Source: Melitaea cinxia
Lineage: Eukaryota > Arthropoda > Insecta > Lepidoptera > Nymphalidae
Length of the DNA: 64,000 bases
Reading direction: 5' to 3'
Assembly (NCBI RefSeq): GCF_905220565.1
Contig: NC_059406.1
Span: 14,890,001-14,954,000 of the forward strand
Position numbers and translations under genes: made by a program. Numbering within the stretch: the stretch's first letter is position 1; every line of letters starts with the position of its first letter. Of the stretch, positions 1-13,100 are shown piece after piece. The notes beneath the pieces were generated by a model that searched no databases, was not told the DNA's origin, and saw nothing but the letters and a program-made list of their open reading frames with translations.

Positions 1-160
1 AAGTAGCGTTGTTCCTGTGGTGAGTAAGGTGGTAAGAGCTCACGGACAGGGTGGGGGTAGGGTCGACAACGCGCTTGTAGTTCTTCTGGCGTTGCAGGCG
101 TCTACAGCTTACGGTAACCGCTTACCATCATGTATGTCGTAACTTGTTTGCCGGCCTAGT
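1..160 (-). repeat. Interspersed repeat family A, fragment
   Basis: The reverse complement of this stretch matches the copies at 17384-17697 and 51968-52263. All three share the core GGTAAGC(G/C)(G/A)TTACC followed by CTTATAGACGCCTGCAAC-like sequence and a run naming a short G/C tract before AGGAGCTCTGGTCACC. Only the 5' half is present because the window edge or a truncation removes the rest. It lies inside the intron upstream of the first visible Nit2-like exon. The family type (SINE or LINE tail) was not decided. Confidence 0.75.
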
Positions 161-438
161 CAAATAAAAAACTATGTCTCCAAATTGAAACAAAATCTAA
201 AAAAATAAAAAGTTTAACAGAAAAATAATATTTTTAAGTTAATTGACAAAACTTATAAATATAATGGAATGGAAAAGTATGTAGAAAAAAAAGAAAGAGA
301 AAAAAATTTAAAATTAATTATAATAATGGCAACTTTGTTTAAAAGTGATAAAAAAAACTATGGAAAAATATTTCTATACTTATACTAGTCTACTAGCTAG
401 GAATATTGTAAGTTAATCTTTCCTTTCAATGCTTTCAC

Positions 439-586
439 GAGTGACGCCGAGTTGCACGAAAAGAAATTGAAATTAAAGTAGTGATTAAACTAATTTAATC
501 GCAAGAATTTTATGAAATTCTTGTGATTAAATTGGTTTAATCTCTACTTAAATTTTAATTTTGTTTCGTGCAACTCGGCGTGAGTC
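439..586. mobile_element. Fold-back MITE
   Basis: Almost the whole stretch is one imperfect palindrome. The left arm begins GACGCCGAGTTGCACGAAA (443-461) and the right arm ends with its complement TTTCGTGCAACTCGGCGT (564-581). The arms continue as matching AT-rich sequence to a centre near 513 (AAGAATTTTATGAAATTCTT). It is a typical noncoding miniature element with very long inverted repeats, inside the intron upstream of the first visible Nit2-like exon. No clear target duplication was seen. Confidence 0.8.
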
Positions 587-839
587 TATAAGTTGAATAT
601 ATATAATATAGAAATGTAAATATTTACAACATACTTTACACACACGATCGTCTCTTTCTAAAGTAAGCAATTTAATGCTTCCGAATAAGTAGTCCCTTTT
701 TTTCATTAGAAAACTTATTAAAAATACTATAAAGCATAGAAACATAACTATAGAGATTAAAACCGTACGGATCATTTACAATAGACGAGGCTTTTATAAG
801 AATATTTCATTAATCAATAAATTAAACTATATTTTTCAG

Positions 840-2131
840 ATGCATCTCTTCGATATTGACATACCAAATAAAATAACCTTCAAAGAGTCTGAAGTTTTAA
901 GTGCTGGTGACCAAATAACCACATTCGATTACCAAGGAATCAAAATTGGAATCGGAATTTGCTACGACTTGCGATTTTCAGAAATGGCACACCTTATGGC
1001 TAAGCAAGGTATCACTAAAGTAACATTTTTTGGTCTTATCACTAAATAGTAATTTATTCTAGACTACCCACCAAAAAGAAGCGTGCAATGTAACGGCAAT
1101 TAACTATATACAATCCATACGTATTTACATACTTACATACATACGTATACATATACAGACGCTATATACACAATATTATACAGTACTTTTCTGTAATAAC
1201 AATCAATCAATATTGTCTAACCAGGTTGCTCACTACTCATATACCCGGGAGCGTTCAATATGACAACAGGCCCAAAGCATTGGGAACTATTAGCTCGAGC
1301 TAGAGCCAACGATGAGCAACTCTGGGTAGCTCTAGTGAGTCCTGCGAGGGATACCACTGCGGGGTATGTGGCCTGGGGTCATTCTCTACTGGTGGACCCT
1401 TGGGCGACCGTCGTTGACCAGCTAAGTGAGGGCCCAGGTACACTCGTGGCAGATGTTGGTGAGTAATCATAAACTTATACCATACATTTATATTTGACTT
1501 AAAAATAAGACGCGTATATTATAAGTTACTTTAGATAAGTTATAAAATAGTAATAATAATAAATAAACAATAATAGTATTATATTTAAATAAAAATATAG
1601 TAGAACATGTAGTAACCGTCAATTTGTTTCTCAAGTAAAGAAACAAAGGCACGGTGTGAACCATGGACCGAAAATTTGATTTAAAAAAAAACAACATAAT
1701 TAACGAGGCCGTGAGCGCAACGGTTACGGCTGTTACGATGGCGGTTGCGGATTCTGTCTCCGCTCATGACATACATTTGTATTGGCCATACAGATGTTTG
1801 CCATGGTCTGGGCGTTTGTGCTTGTGTATTGTGTGTTTCCGGACCCCCGACGCAGAAGTTAATTCTAGAGGGGGTCGTTTAGTGTGAGGCTTTTATTTTA
1901 TTTATTTATCAACAATAAATTTAGTCAATATTTCAAATTACGTATTACTGTATCACTGACTACAGTTTAATTTCCAATTTTGTGCAAAATTATTACAAGC
2001 CATCTAATATTTATAATTCAATTTGTATTTAAAAAATTTCAGATTTAAATGTAGTTGAAGAGGTTAGAAGCCAAATACCCATTAGAGTTCAGAGAAGGAC
2101 AGACATATACGACACAATTCAAAAGAAGTAA
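840..2131 (+). CDS. Nit2: Omega-amidase / nitrilase-family protein (Nit2-like), 3' part of gene
   Basis: Three exons are visible: 840-1008, 1225-1458 and 2043-2131 (TAA stop). Each is bounded by AG and GT, and the phases join cleanly. The first visible exon starts after TTTTTCAG; earlier exons lie left of the window. The protein begins with HLFDIDIP, carries the nitrilase nucleophile elbow GICYDLRF with its catalytic Cys, then YPGAFNMTTGP and HWELLARARA, and ends with a short tail rich in charged residues, all as in Nit2 omega-amidase. By family knowledge this cytosolic/mitochondrial enzyme hydrolyses alpha-ketoglutaramate and alpha-ketosuccinamate to the ketoacid and ammonia. The Glu and Lys of the catalytic triad would lie in, or be checked from, the missing upstream exons. 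The gene is convergent with the oxidase gene, 163 bp between stops. The orthologue assignment (Nit2 rather than Nit1) rests on the HLFDID and C-terminal matches and is fairly firm. Confidence 0.9.
1708..1895 (+). mobile_element. tRNA-derived SINE, decayed
   Basis: It sits in the intron between the last two visible Nit2-like exons. It has the body GCGCAACGGTTACGG, then a decayed B-box region, then the tail ATTGGCCATACAGATGTTTG and CGGACCCCCGACGCAG. The same tail occurs in reverse at 56286-56453 and partly at 27413-27590. Confidence 0.65.
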
Positions 2132-2255
2132 AGCAATAATGCCGATTTCTAGCCATTAACAAAGTGTTATATGTATATTTCAAGACAAGAAGAAATGAAA
2201 CTATTGTTTCGAATATGTAATAATGTTTAATTTACTCGTTGGTTACTGTGTTATA

Positions 2256-2264
2256 TTTATTAAA
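2256..2264. promoter_or_regulatory. Overlapping poly(A) signals of two convergent genes
   Basis: TTTATT at 2256-2261 reads AATAAA on the - strand, about 34 bases past the oxidase stop. It overlaps ATTAAA on the + strand at 2259-2264, about 130 bases past the Nit2-like stop. Their use is inferred from position only. Confidence 0.5.
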
Positions 2265-2294
2265 ATATATTTTATATGTTAATATATAATGTAA

Positions 2295-5200
2295 TTATAG
2301 CTTCGATTTTTCTTTCTGCGTTTTCGTTTTCATATAATCGTCAAATATTTTGAGAACGTCATACGAACAGCCCCAAAACAATGTAAACCCGCTTCCACCT
2401 AAAACGTACATTAGTAAAAAAGAAATTATTTAAAACATCACAGTCAGTTCTAATCTAAGTCGTTTAAAATGAGTTTAAAATACACAAAAAATACAAAGCA
2501 ATTTGTATTATATCAATACTTAATTAAAAAGTAAATAGTAATTTTAATATTGACTTGACGCGAAAATAGTTTAAAGGTCGCATACGTAACGTGTACGGAA
2601 CGGAGTTATAACTTCGACGGGACGGGGTCGGGGACCGGAATGCGGTTAGTGGCAGTAGCCAGTAGTAACACTTGAATGGGAATTTGTTTTCTAATGTTTA
2701 CGAGATTTTCACTCACTATAATGAAACATCTTGATCGGATTTTATCTAAAAACGTCTTGTTTCGATATATTGTCAGGGATTTTTAACGCATACGCGCAGT
2801 AACAGTAACTCAGTAACAGTAGGTGATTCCCTATTTTAGCTCTCTCTCTGTTGAGCGAACGGAGCTACTGCATACACAACAGAATCACGGATGGGGCGGG
2901 CCGTGCTAAACGTCGTATTTTCGATATTTTTTCCTTCCCGCGCGCTTCCCGTTCCCATTCCGTCCGTGCATCCGTGACGTATGCTCTTTTGTTTACAGTT
3001 TCTATGAAACGATATTTCCAAAACTTCGCGTCCAGTTCCATCCGGACAAAAATACATTACGTTTGCAACAGCCTAAAGTACTTGAAAATAATGACAACCC
3101 AAAATGGCGACGAAACAGAAAAGTAATAGAGTTCCGCAGATAATAAACTTTATTTAAATAATTTAAAAAAAGGAAAAAAGAAATTTTTCTTACCATGTCC
3201 ATAGTTGTGAATGTAGAATTTACCATCAATTTCTTCTGACTCGAGTCTTATTTCATCTCTTCCCGGACGTAAACCAACCCAGTGTGTAATGAGTTTTGCG
3301 TGCTGAAAGTAATTATAATGATAAAATGCCTTAAGGCAGTAACATTAAATAGTTATATATAAAAGCTAACAAACATGTGCACAGAAAATCAGTACCCGCT
3401 TATGTATGACAAACTTGTGTCAGCTATATCGTGGCATGGATGTTTCTATCTTAATTCTGTACTTTTTTCGGATACCAGAAACAATATTAAAGAGTGGGTG
3501 GTACTGTGAAACGGTTATATAGCGGTATACTTGTATGAATTAATGTTATGCATAGACTCAAAGTGGGAATTGAACCCACGACAGTATTTAGACCAAAACA
3601 TGTCTCTGTCATCCAAATCCATTTTGGCGTAGCCTAATGTTGGTAACAAACTTAAATATTTGTTATATCCCTGCTGAGAGTTCCAAATAAAAAACGAACT
3701 GGAATCCTGATAGCCCAAATAAAAAATGTACGAACATTTTTGAATGCCTGTTTCAAACACATAATAGTTTATAATAATTTCCCATTAATCATTTTTTTTT
3801 ATTTGGAACTTTCAGCAGGGATTACGTAGGATCGGTAAAAAAGATAAATGTTAAGTAGCATACTAACTTTGATTTCCGGCATTATTTCCATGCATCCATT
3901 TAAGATGAAATCCTTGTCATCATCGTCTACCTCTGTACTAAAATTATTCTTTTGGTTAGTGCCGCCTAACACGCAGGTATGTGTACTGAAAATTATAAAT
4001 AATTTATATTTATAAATGATAAAAAACGTTAAAAGGAATATTTTTTTGTTGTTATTTTGAACTTTATTTCAGTTGCATATTTAAAGCCTCAAAAAGTTAA
4101 GGCAAAAAGTTTCATACAACATATTTATATTGCATAAAAAAGGCGGGCTGACGCTAATAGCGTTATTCTATTAGCATACACTACCACACATTCAAAAGGG
4201 ACATATCGCAAAGGTATTTCGTAGGGCTCGTGTGCAAAAAAATATTTAGCAAATTCACAATAGGAAGAATTTCAGTAAAAATGTACTTAGTACGCATACA
4301 AGGCGATAATTACCAAAATACAAAATAAACAATAAGAAAATCTTACTTTGGTATAATATAATAAGCAGTATCTTCCTCTACGACTGCTTGGTTAATCCAA
4401 GACGCTGAAACCTAAACGAAAATACACAATGTAGCAACAACCATATGGAAAAAATCTCATAAACCTAATTATACCGAGATATAAGAGGCAATGAGATCTA
4501 TGAGAATTTAATCAGCACTTGTCCGTGTTTTTATAAGATATACTTAGGAAATTCGTCCATAGGGAATGATAATGTTAACAACATCAGAGAATTGTCGGCA
4601 TAGTAATAATCTACCAGTAGCCGAATGACTTTTTTTACAGTTAAGTAAATATTTGTATAGTAAAATCGTCATATAATTCTACAAATTTAGTGGTATGTGT
4701 GTATTTCTAGTCCTACTTAACTTAGAAGTTTTTTAGACCTGCTCACTACAATAGGTACCATGTAAAAAATACAAAAAAAATGTATCGAGAATTTTAACAG
4801 GATAAAGTTGGGCGTCCTACCGAACCTACTCACAAAGATTAAATTACATTCAACGGCTGCTGGACTGTAATAAAAAACTGCTGAACTGCGAAATATTATA
4901 AAAATTCAAGTGTTATAAGTTAACACTCATTCTATTCAGTCACTTTTTTGCATTCATATCATTTACTGCAATTTTTTAATCTATGTTTATTCCTATGCTG
5001 CGTTGCAATTTATATTCAATAAATCTGTTAAGCAAATAGAGCAGGTTAATGTTTATTTCATCAGCGACCCATTTAACAACAGCTTGTGGTAAAATAGTGT
5101 AATTAAAACACAAAGATAGTTAAGGTAAAACAAAACATTTCTGCTAAATTTGTCACTCACTCGAGCTATCTGTCCTCTGATTGGCATCATTTTAGGATCT

Positions 5201-7264
5201 GGAACCGCTTCCCTTGCTCCAAGACCCATACAGTTAATGATGACATCATAATCATCTAGTTTTACATCTCTCAAAGAGTTTATGTTAGATTGTATCGTAA
5301 TACCATTAGCATTTTTGAATTGTTGGTACATCTTCTTCAAAAGTGTTGGAGGATATACTACAAAAGAGGTAAAGGTCCGACCAACTCTACAAAAAAAAAA
5401 GTTAAAAAACCAACATTTTCTCTATATTAGACATTTTTTGTATAAAATCAATTAATATGTGAAGAGATATTTAAAAAATAAAACTAAATAAGTATTCAAA
5501 TAAATATAGTTACGTCTTACGCGTATTTTACAGATGATAATCCGTTCAAGTAATCCAGGTGTACTTTATCTAATATCCTGTAGCCAAATACAGAATTAGC
5601 CCAATCGTGTATAGAGAGATCTTTTTTTATCCTGTGTAGTTCATACATTGGCACGAGGGATATATCGCAACCTTCATTCAGCCATAGGTTATGCAAATAC
5701 TTGTAGGTCTCACCACCCCATTTGCTGTAAATTAAATTCATAAAAATGTTGAAATTAACGAAGAAAAGGCATTATGATATTTTTCCATTTAAAGTTGATT
5801 AGTTTTTTTTTATGTAAGCATTAGTCACAATTTTCAATCAAATTAGACACTGTCTAATTATAGTTTGCAAAACTATAAGTTAAAGTATTAATCAAGAAAT
5901 ATAATAATAACTCTTTATTGTACACCAAGAGTGAGCAAAATTATAAAAATAAAAACATAAGATAAGTACAAAAGGCGGCCTTATCGCTAATAAGCGATCT
6001 CTTCCAGGCAACCTTTGGGCAGAGGAAATACCATATACCATATGTAGATGGTTTAGGTGTACAGTTTTATATAAACACATACAATATATTTAGACAAATA
6101 AATAATGTATATATATATAGATGATCTTCGAGCTTAAGTAAAAAGTTAATGTAATTAAGAACAACGTCGGTATACGTGTAGACACTTTTGGCAAAGTTAA
6201 AGTTTACGTAATATGTAATTCCACAAAGCAGTAGCTCCTTCTATATTTACTGGACTACATAATAAACATTTAATAATAATGTAAAACGAATTTCTATAAT
6301 ATATAGGTCATAATCTTAAATTGCATAATAACTAAATATTTGTATTTTATCTTTAGTGAGCGTTGTAAAATATATAAAAAGGAAAAAAAAATTGTAGTGT
6401 TCAGACCGTTAACCAATATGATTCGGTGTCGATTTTCGGTCGGATTCGGTGGTCGATACGTCGATCAGAATACTGCCGTGGTTTCATTATTTTATTCAAC
6501 CCTTCAAGTAATTCACAACTAGTTCAAAAGTCAACCCATCATGTCGAAGAGATCATGTTCGCGTTGAATGGTGATAAAAACGCTGGTAGCATTTTCCAAA
6601 CAAAACCAGTTCAACTCAGAAATTAATAGGTATAGTATGAAATATCTACTGACCCCAAAAGTTGTTGTGATGTATTTCCACAGAGATATGGATTCCACAA
6701 GCCTCCAGATCCATCGCCAGTTGTATTAGGACTGAAATCTTTTGCTATGACGACTACCTAAACACAAAAAAAAAATATTGTCAATAGTAACATATAACCG
6801 CAGTACAACAAATCTCAATCTAAGTTTTCTTTTGTTGTAGAGATGAAAGTTCCTTTAGCATACGAACGCGGTTTCTAGTCCGAGTCTTTGAACTTATTGG
6901 TCTTCCCATCCATGTGTCGTGGGTTGTGCTTTGCGTATTGTGTTTTCAGACCTCCGTCACAGGAGAAAATCTTACTAATGCTGAGTGTGTAAAAAAATAA
7001 GAAAATTGTTATAAAGAGCTTGTTTCCCAGGGGTGGGCTGGCTGGTGGTTGAAGTTTTACTGACTGTTGATTATGTAATTTGAATAAAACGTAACGTAAA
7101 AGTAATAGACGGAATAAAATTTATATAAAAAAAGATAAAATTAAAACAATTTAGTTAGTAAGTAATTGATACAAACTTACATCAATAAAGGGATATTGTT
7201 CTTTTATTCTCACAGCACAAGACAAACCGTTAACACCGGCACCTAACACTGCAACTTTCGTCAT
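2295..7264 (-). CDS. D-amino-acid / D-aspartate oxidase (FAD-dependent, peroxisomal)
   Basis: Eight exons on the - strand, 5' to 3': 7264-7181, 6757-6654, 5724-5521, 5386-5161, 4411-4347, 3985-3868, 3302-3194 and 2398-2295. All have GT-AG borders and consistent phases, giving 337 aa, the usual family length (about 330-350). The N-terminus VAVLGAGVNGLSCA is the FAD-binding GxGxxG fold. Central NCMGLGARE and PIRGQIARV, and C-terminal IHNYGHGGSGFTLFWGC (family signature region), are as in DAO/DDO. The protein ends in SKL, a canonical PTS1, so it should act in peroxisomes, deaminating D-amino acids to 2-oxo acids with ammonia and H2O2. I cannot separate D-aspartate oxidase from D-amino-acid oxidase by eye; the insect relatives I recall are usually called DDO-like. 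Introns hold a SINE fragment, repeats and a GC-rich block at about 2570-3110. It is convergent with the Nit2-like gene and divergent from Xpd. Confidence 0.93.
2570..3110. other. GC-richer block inside an oxidase intron
   Basis: This part of the last intron of the oxidase gene is much richer in G+C and CpG than its surroundings (for example GACGGGACGGGGTCGGGG near 2618 and GGGGCGGGCCGTGC near 2893). Short overlapping frames on both strands here lack any family match I know. It may be an unrecognised mobile element or a regulatory stretch; I cannot tell which. Confidence 0.3.
3530..3600 (-). mobile_element. tRNA-derived SINE fragment
   Basis: The reverse complement carries a pol III B-box-like GTGGGTTCAATTCCC, as in the other SINE copies of the window. 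It is a short fragment in an oxidase intron. Confidence 0.45.
5905..6030. repeat. Interspersed repeat family B
   Basis: It contains CTTTATTGTACAC followed by GGCGGCCTTATCGCTAATAA and GCGATCTCTTCCAGGCAACC. The same order of motifs recurs at 55385-55515, and a degenerate trace sits near 4128-4175. It is intronic in the oxidase gene. Confidence 0.6.
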
Positions 7265-8081
7265 TACAAATTTGAAATTTATTTTATATTATATTTAATA
7301 ATCAGTTCTGGCGGACAGTTCATAGAAAGATACTTAGTAAGACTGAATCTTTTGTAGGTACCTATCAAATGACCATTTTTACACTTACCCTTATCAAATA
7401 TGCTAATGCACTCTAAAGGTCATATAAACAATAGCATATCCTTTAACAATCTTGTTATGTATTGTAAATATAGAATAATTAGTTGGCTACAGCGATATCG
7501 TCAAGCAATTAAGATATGAAGCTTATTTCAACAAGTTATCGACTTATTCAAAACATATACCTATGTAGAATAACACAGTTAACTCTTACTTTTTAACTTA
7601 TTTATATGATTACTACCTGACCTTCCGAACTTCGTAGTGCCTTATTTTTTTTCTTAAATATAATAATTACATATATCAAAATAAAATATAGCCTATCTTT
7701 TAAGTTGGATCAAACTGTATACGGTGAGCAAATTTGATTAAAATCGATTAAGTAGTTTAGGAGTCCATCGCGAACAAATAACTTGACTCGTAATTTATAA
7801 TATATATTAAGATGACAAAATGAAATAGAATACAAAAAATTCACATTAGGCTATCATTCATCAGTCTACAACGAAATTATGGGGAAGCCTGATTTGGGGA
7901 TTGGAACGACAATAAAACACATCAACCCCATAACAAACAAAACTTATTAAACTCATTAGATAATTGCATGTGTACATGACAACAAACACCAGATAGGAAG
8001 AAATTTTGATCATTGAAGTTACAAATAAAATTGCTAGGCTTATTTTTATAAGCTTCTTGAATGCGTTAGTCACACATTTTC

Positions 8082-8665
8082 AACCGACTTCCAAAAAAGA
8101 GGAGGTTTTCAATTCGACTGTATTTTTTTTTATTTTTTTTATGTATGTTACATCAGAACTTTTGACCGTGTGGACCGATTTCGACAAATTTTATTTTAAT
8201 CGAAAGGTGTTGTGTGCCAATTGGTCCCATTTAAATTTATTTGAAATCTAACAACTACTTTTCGAGTTATATCTAATAATGCGTTTTTACTTGACGCTTT
8301 TTTTGTCGACCTACGTTGTATTATACCGCATAACTTTCTACTGAATTTACCGATTTGGATAATTCTTATTTTGTTGGAAAGGAGATATCCCAAATTTAGT
8401 ACCATGATAAGGAAACCAGGATCTGATGATGGGATCCCAGATAAATTGAGGGAACTTCTTGAAAATCCGCAATAACTTTTTACTGGGTGTACCGATTTTG
8501 ATAATTTTTAATTTAATCGATAGCTGATGTTTGTCATGTGGCCACATATAAATTTTATTGCGATCTGATAACTACTTTTTGAGTAATCTTTGATAACGCG
8601 TAGTTACTTGACTATTTTTGCGTCGATCTACGTTGTATTACTCGTCGATGTAATTGAAGTCGGTT
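8082..8665. mobile_element. MITE with AACCGACTTC inverted ends
   Basis: The left end AACCGACTTCCAAAAAAGAG and the right end TTGAAGTCGGTTTTTTTT are complementary over at least 10 bases. The interior has repeated clauses of the type ACCGATTT(C/T)GA(C/T)AA and AACTACTTTT(C/T)GAGT. This is a very common noncoding element in moths and butterflies. A short fragment of one end recurs near 17703-17750. Confidence 0.8.
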
Positions 8666-8820
8666 TTTTTTTCGTTTGCGAGCAAACACAATTATGTGTA
8701 TGTCCAGTTCCCTGGAACATATATTTGCGAACATATATTTTATAATCTTAAATGGTTTAAATAAGCCGTTAATATTATTTAAGCTGCTATTAATATTATT
8801 TAGAACGTATTTTATTTTCA

Positions 8821-8935
8821 GTTCAGTTTCCTTATGGTAGTTTCCAGCACAGCTATAAATAGTTTTGGCGATTGTGGGTCGCCTTGCTTTACTCCTCTTC
8901 TTATTGGAAAACTTTGGTAAATTATTTCTAATTTT
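8821..8935 (-). pseudogene. LINE reverse-transcriptase fragment
   Basis: On the - strand this stretch reads IRRGVKQGDPQSPKLFIAVL, the conserved RT block in RTE/CR1-like LINEs (RGVKQGDPxSPKLF). It ends at a stop within 15 residues, and no YADD block follows in frame. It is an isolated, dead fragment upstream of Xpd. Confidence 0.8.
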
Positions 8936-10179
8936 GCTTTGCTATTGCTTTTACTAGTCAGCGACGAAGAGCGGTGTATGTCATTATTGGTAATTTTGTA
9001 TTATTTATTCTGAAGAATGCATATGGTCTATTGCGAATAACCCATTACAAAAATCTGGTTATTTAGCTTGTTTTGTTATTTATGATCAAAGGAGCCGTTT
9101 TTTATATGGAGATAGTTATGAGTTGACGAGTTAGTTGCCAATTCAATAGTCTACTTTTATAAAGCAAAATTGTGTTTGAATCAGGTTGTGTATGTACCAG
9201 GTTGTGTAGGTATAATCATCTTTGTAAGATGAGGTTTAGGGTGCGTCAGCGGCTTTTGTTTGATTTTAAGCTTCTTTTATTGCTTGAAAAATTCCTATTT
9301 CGTCAATGGGTTTTTATAGGAATTCTATTTTCGCTAATCGTCTATGAAATATCCAAGTTGTGACGTACACATATTTCACTGGTTTATAACCGTACGTCTG
9401 ATTTGACACTTCATAAGTCTCGTTAGAAATTTCTTCCAATATTGATGATATATTTATAATGTTTTCTCAAGGCACTTCAGACCCTCGAGCCAGGCCATGT
9501 TTGCAGCTCTTTAGGGTTTTCTTTTAAATAGTAGGTCTATAAAAAATACATTGTAATTAAACTTTATAATTAGGTATATTTGTCCGTTAGTTATAGAGCG
9601 CTAATTTTGTTTCTTTGATTACGGGACTTATTTTTATTGTTCGAAGTTCAACGGGTTCAACGGTTTCAACGGGTGATTTTAAATTTGTTTGTTTTTGTAT
9701 TAATTTATGTCTTGTAATTTCTCAACGTCTTTACTTTTAATGAACTTCTTTGTTTGTTTGTATATGTGGTCCTACCGTCCTACTATCTACTATCAGTGAA
9801 AAAATATCTACCTTATTCCTTAAGCTGTATTTATGTAATTTATATTTTTATTAAAAATAATAAGAAGAATCATAATTATAAGTAAATACATAAACAAAAA
9901 AGTAACGAATATAAAAAAGAGCTATATAAATTAATAGTAAACGAAAATTAAGTAATAATAAAAGTGTCTGTCTGTCGATGATGTAGATTTCTGTTAACGA
10001 CCCTTGTAAACTCGTTAGCATCCATTGTCAAGTCAATGTCTTACGCCCATTTCTGTCAAAATAATTCAATTGAAAACAATCTCAATTTGTCACTTCAAAA
10101 CGTATAGAGTTGCCGCTAAATGCGAATGTAACTTTATTCTTATTTGAGTTAATATTTTATATTTATACATGAAGACATA

Positions 10180-13100
10180 ATGAAGTGCGTATAACTTTTA
10201 GGATATTATAATATATGAATTTGTTCATGAATTTGATATTCATATGATTTTAAATTAAACGTTTCAGGTTGACCGTAGATGGATTGCTTGTTTATTTTCC
10301 ATATGATTATATTTATCCTGAACAATATGCATATATGCTTGAACTAAAAAGGGCACTCGACGCTAAGGTACTATACAATAAACTATATTCTTAAAATAAA
10401 ACGTAATAAATTATAGGTTATAATTTTATTGTACGAAAGTTTTTTTTGTGTATATATACATTGTAAATACTACTTTTGAGAGATAAAATACAGCACAATT
10501 TAATATATGTGCTTATAAGTTATTTAACCATCATAGCGTTGTAATAGTACACTGTTGTAATAGTTACGTAGTGTAGTATCAGCCATATAATTACTACGGG
10601 GCCCATTCTAGAGAAGCCATAAAATGTGTACAAAAATCTCTCCCCCAATCTCTCTTAAAACAATCTACCCCATCCCGCTGCTCTATACTAATATTATAAA
10701 GCTGAAAAGTTTACTTGTTTAAATGCACTAATCTCCGGAACTACTAGTTCAAATTGAATTTTTTTTTGTGTTGGATAGTCTATATACTGAGGAAAGCTAT
10801 AGGCTATATAACATCACACTTAGATCAATAGGAGCTAAGCCTCAATAAGAAATGTTGCGAAAATGGGAAAAAAATATTCTTTTTAGAGAGATTCCATTGT
10901 GTGCAGTGTGCAAATGGTTAAAGCTACCCAAAAATTATGTATGATAGAGTTGATCGCCATTAAAAGTTGTAAAAAAAGTCCACAACAACATATGGTATCT
11001 TTAAGCTTAACTCATTATAACATTTTTATGGTAATCAAATAAGTTCTAAAATAATGCATTATTTGCAAAAGTGGTTTTATAGACATGCTGTAATAAATAT
11101 GTCATTCATCACAAGTATTTATTTTTGAATAAAATTGTTCATGACATCATTTGATTTCAATGAATATCTTGGATGGTTATTTTACTGCATTTTATAAGCC
11201 AAGCATATAAATCTTTACAAATGAAAAATACTTTATCAATGAGGCAATTTTATGAAAATAAACTTTGTCTTTTATAGAATTTAATTTGGTTACATAATTA
11301 AGGATATAATCTTGTATTTCAAATTCTCGTGTGACAATGTTAGTTACCATACTTCTCTGAAATGGCTGGACCGATTGTCTGTCTGACCCGCTGAGAATCA
11401 GCCAACATCTATTTTTCATACCCCTAAGTTATAAGGGGGGGATTAAGGGGGCTATCTCCCTCAGTATAAAATTGAATGAAAGGACAAATGGACAGTAAAT
11501 GTCAACACGGGTGAAACCCCAGGGCACAGCTAACATTCGATATAAAGCCAATATAAGGCAAGCTGTGGTACTGTGTACCGAATAAATTGTTAAGCATCGA
11601 CATCGGCAAACACTTTGAGAGCTTGTGCAGGGATTACCAACCGGAAATAGTTTTGTTTATTATAAAAATAAATACAATGTCCTAAAATGTAATAGTAAAG
11701 TTGAAGGTTAACATTCAATATCCATGTCAATTATATATCTAATGAAGCACTTATTAAGTAAATTTAGTAACTTACTTTAAGTAATTTTTTTGTTACCTCA
11801 GGGACATGGATTACTTGAAATGCCTTCAGGAACCGGAAAAACGATATCACTTTTGTCGTTAATTGTTGCATATATGATACAAAATCCTCATCATGTCAGG
11901 TTTGTTCTTTTAGTCTATATAAAATTAACTAAATACACAAGTTCGCACCAAAATTGTTCGCATCATTCTCGTGAACTCGAAAATTGTTGCCCATTGTCAC
12001 CACGCTGGGCAGGCGGGTTGGTGATAGTTATGTATGCATAAAACTAACTGGAGTTTATACAGGACTTACAGGACCTGTTTTAGTTCAACAATTAATTTAT
12101 AACTTATAAATTTACATGTTGTCAATAGAAATATCTGATTGATAAACTGGTTTTCATTGTGATGAAGAAAAATTTATCAAAAAAATTTATATTATACTTT
12201 CTGTCAGTTTTTCATGTGTCTTAGGTGTATTTTGTGGCAATAAATTATTTGTATTTTGTGGCAATAAATTTTTATCTATTGGTTACTGTTATATATCAGA
12301 TAGGTTTATCAACATTAAATATTTATATAACAAATTCTAATTATATATTTGATTTCAGAAAACTAATATACTGTTCTCGTACGGTTCCCGAAATAGAGAA
12401 AGTTTTAGAGGAGTTAAAAAATCTCATAAAGTATTATGAGAAGTGTCAAGGAGAGATTCCAAGTCTTACTGGAGTTGTTTTAAGTTCAAGAAAAAATCTC
12501 TGCATACACCCTGTGGTGAGTCTTTTACTGTTGCTGTTATAATTAAAAAATTCTTAAATATGTTTATAAATAGTTATGAAATTGTATTTCCTTTAATTTC
12601 ATATTGCGTTTTCTAATAATTCTTCTTTCAAACATGGAAATTTTATTTCCTGCCTTAAAAACCTTTTTTTTGTAACTTTAAAATTTGCTTTATTTTTAGG
12701 TATCACGGGAAAGAGAAGGAAAATTGGTTGACGGTAAATGTCACTCTCTCACAGCCAGCTATATACGTGAGAAACATGAAATGGATAGTTCCGTGCCTAT
12801 TTGTGAGTATAAACATTGATTATTATTAGATCGAAATTAAAATAGATAATTACTTTGTTCAAGTAGGCTTCAAAACAAGTTGAAATCGTCGCTTTACAAT
12901 ATTAAGTTATATTTTTATTTATTTATTAATTATATTTATTTATAATCATTCATACTTTTTGCACACCAATACATAATTGACGAAAATACAGACTTACATT
13001 TGTAAGTATATATTTAATATTTTTAGTTAATATCACTGTCCCTACGTATAATATCAAAATTGAAAAAAGGCACTTTACATTTTTTTACACTGAATGATTT

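Larger units (their letters stand above)
7265..10179. promoter_or_regulatory. Head-to-head intergenic region of oxidase and Xpd
   Basis: The oxidase start codon (7264, - strand) and the Xpd start codon (10180, + strand) face away from each other. Both promoters must lie here, but I saw no convincing TATA or initiator element. The region holds a 584-bp MITE, a LINE reverse-transcriptase fragment and otherwise AT-rich sequence, including a small run AACGGGTTCAACGGTTTCAACGGG near 9650. Confidence 0.5.
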
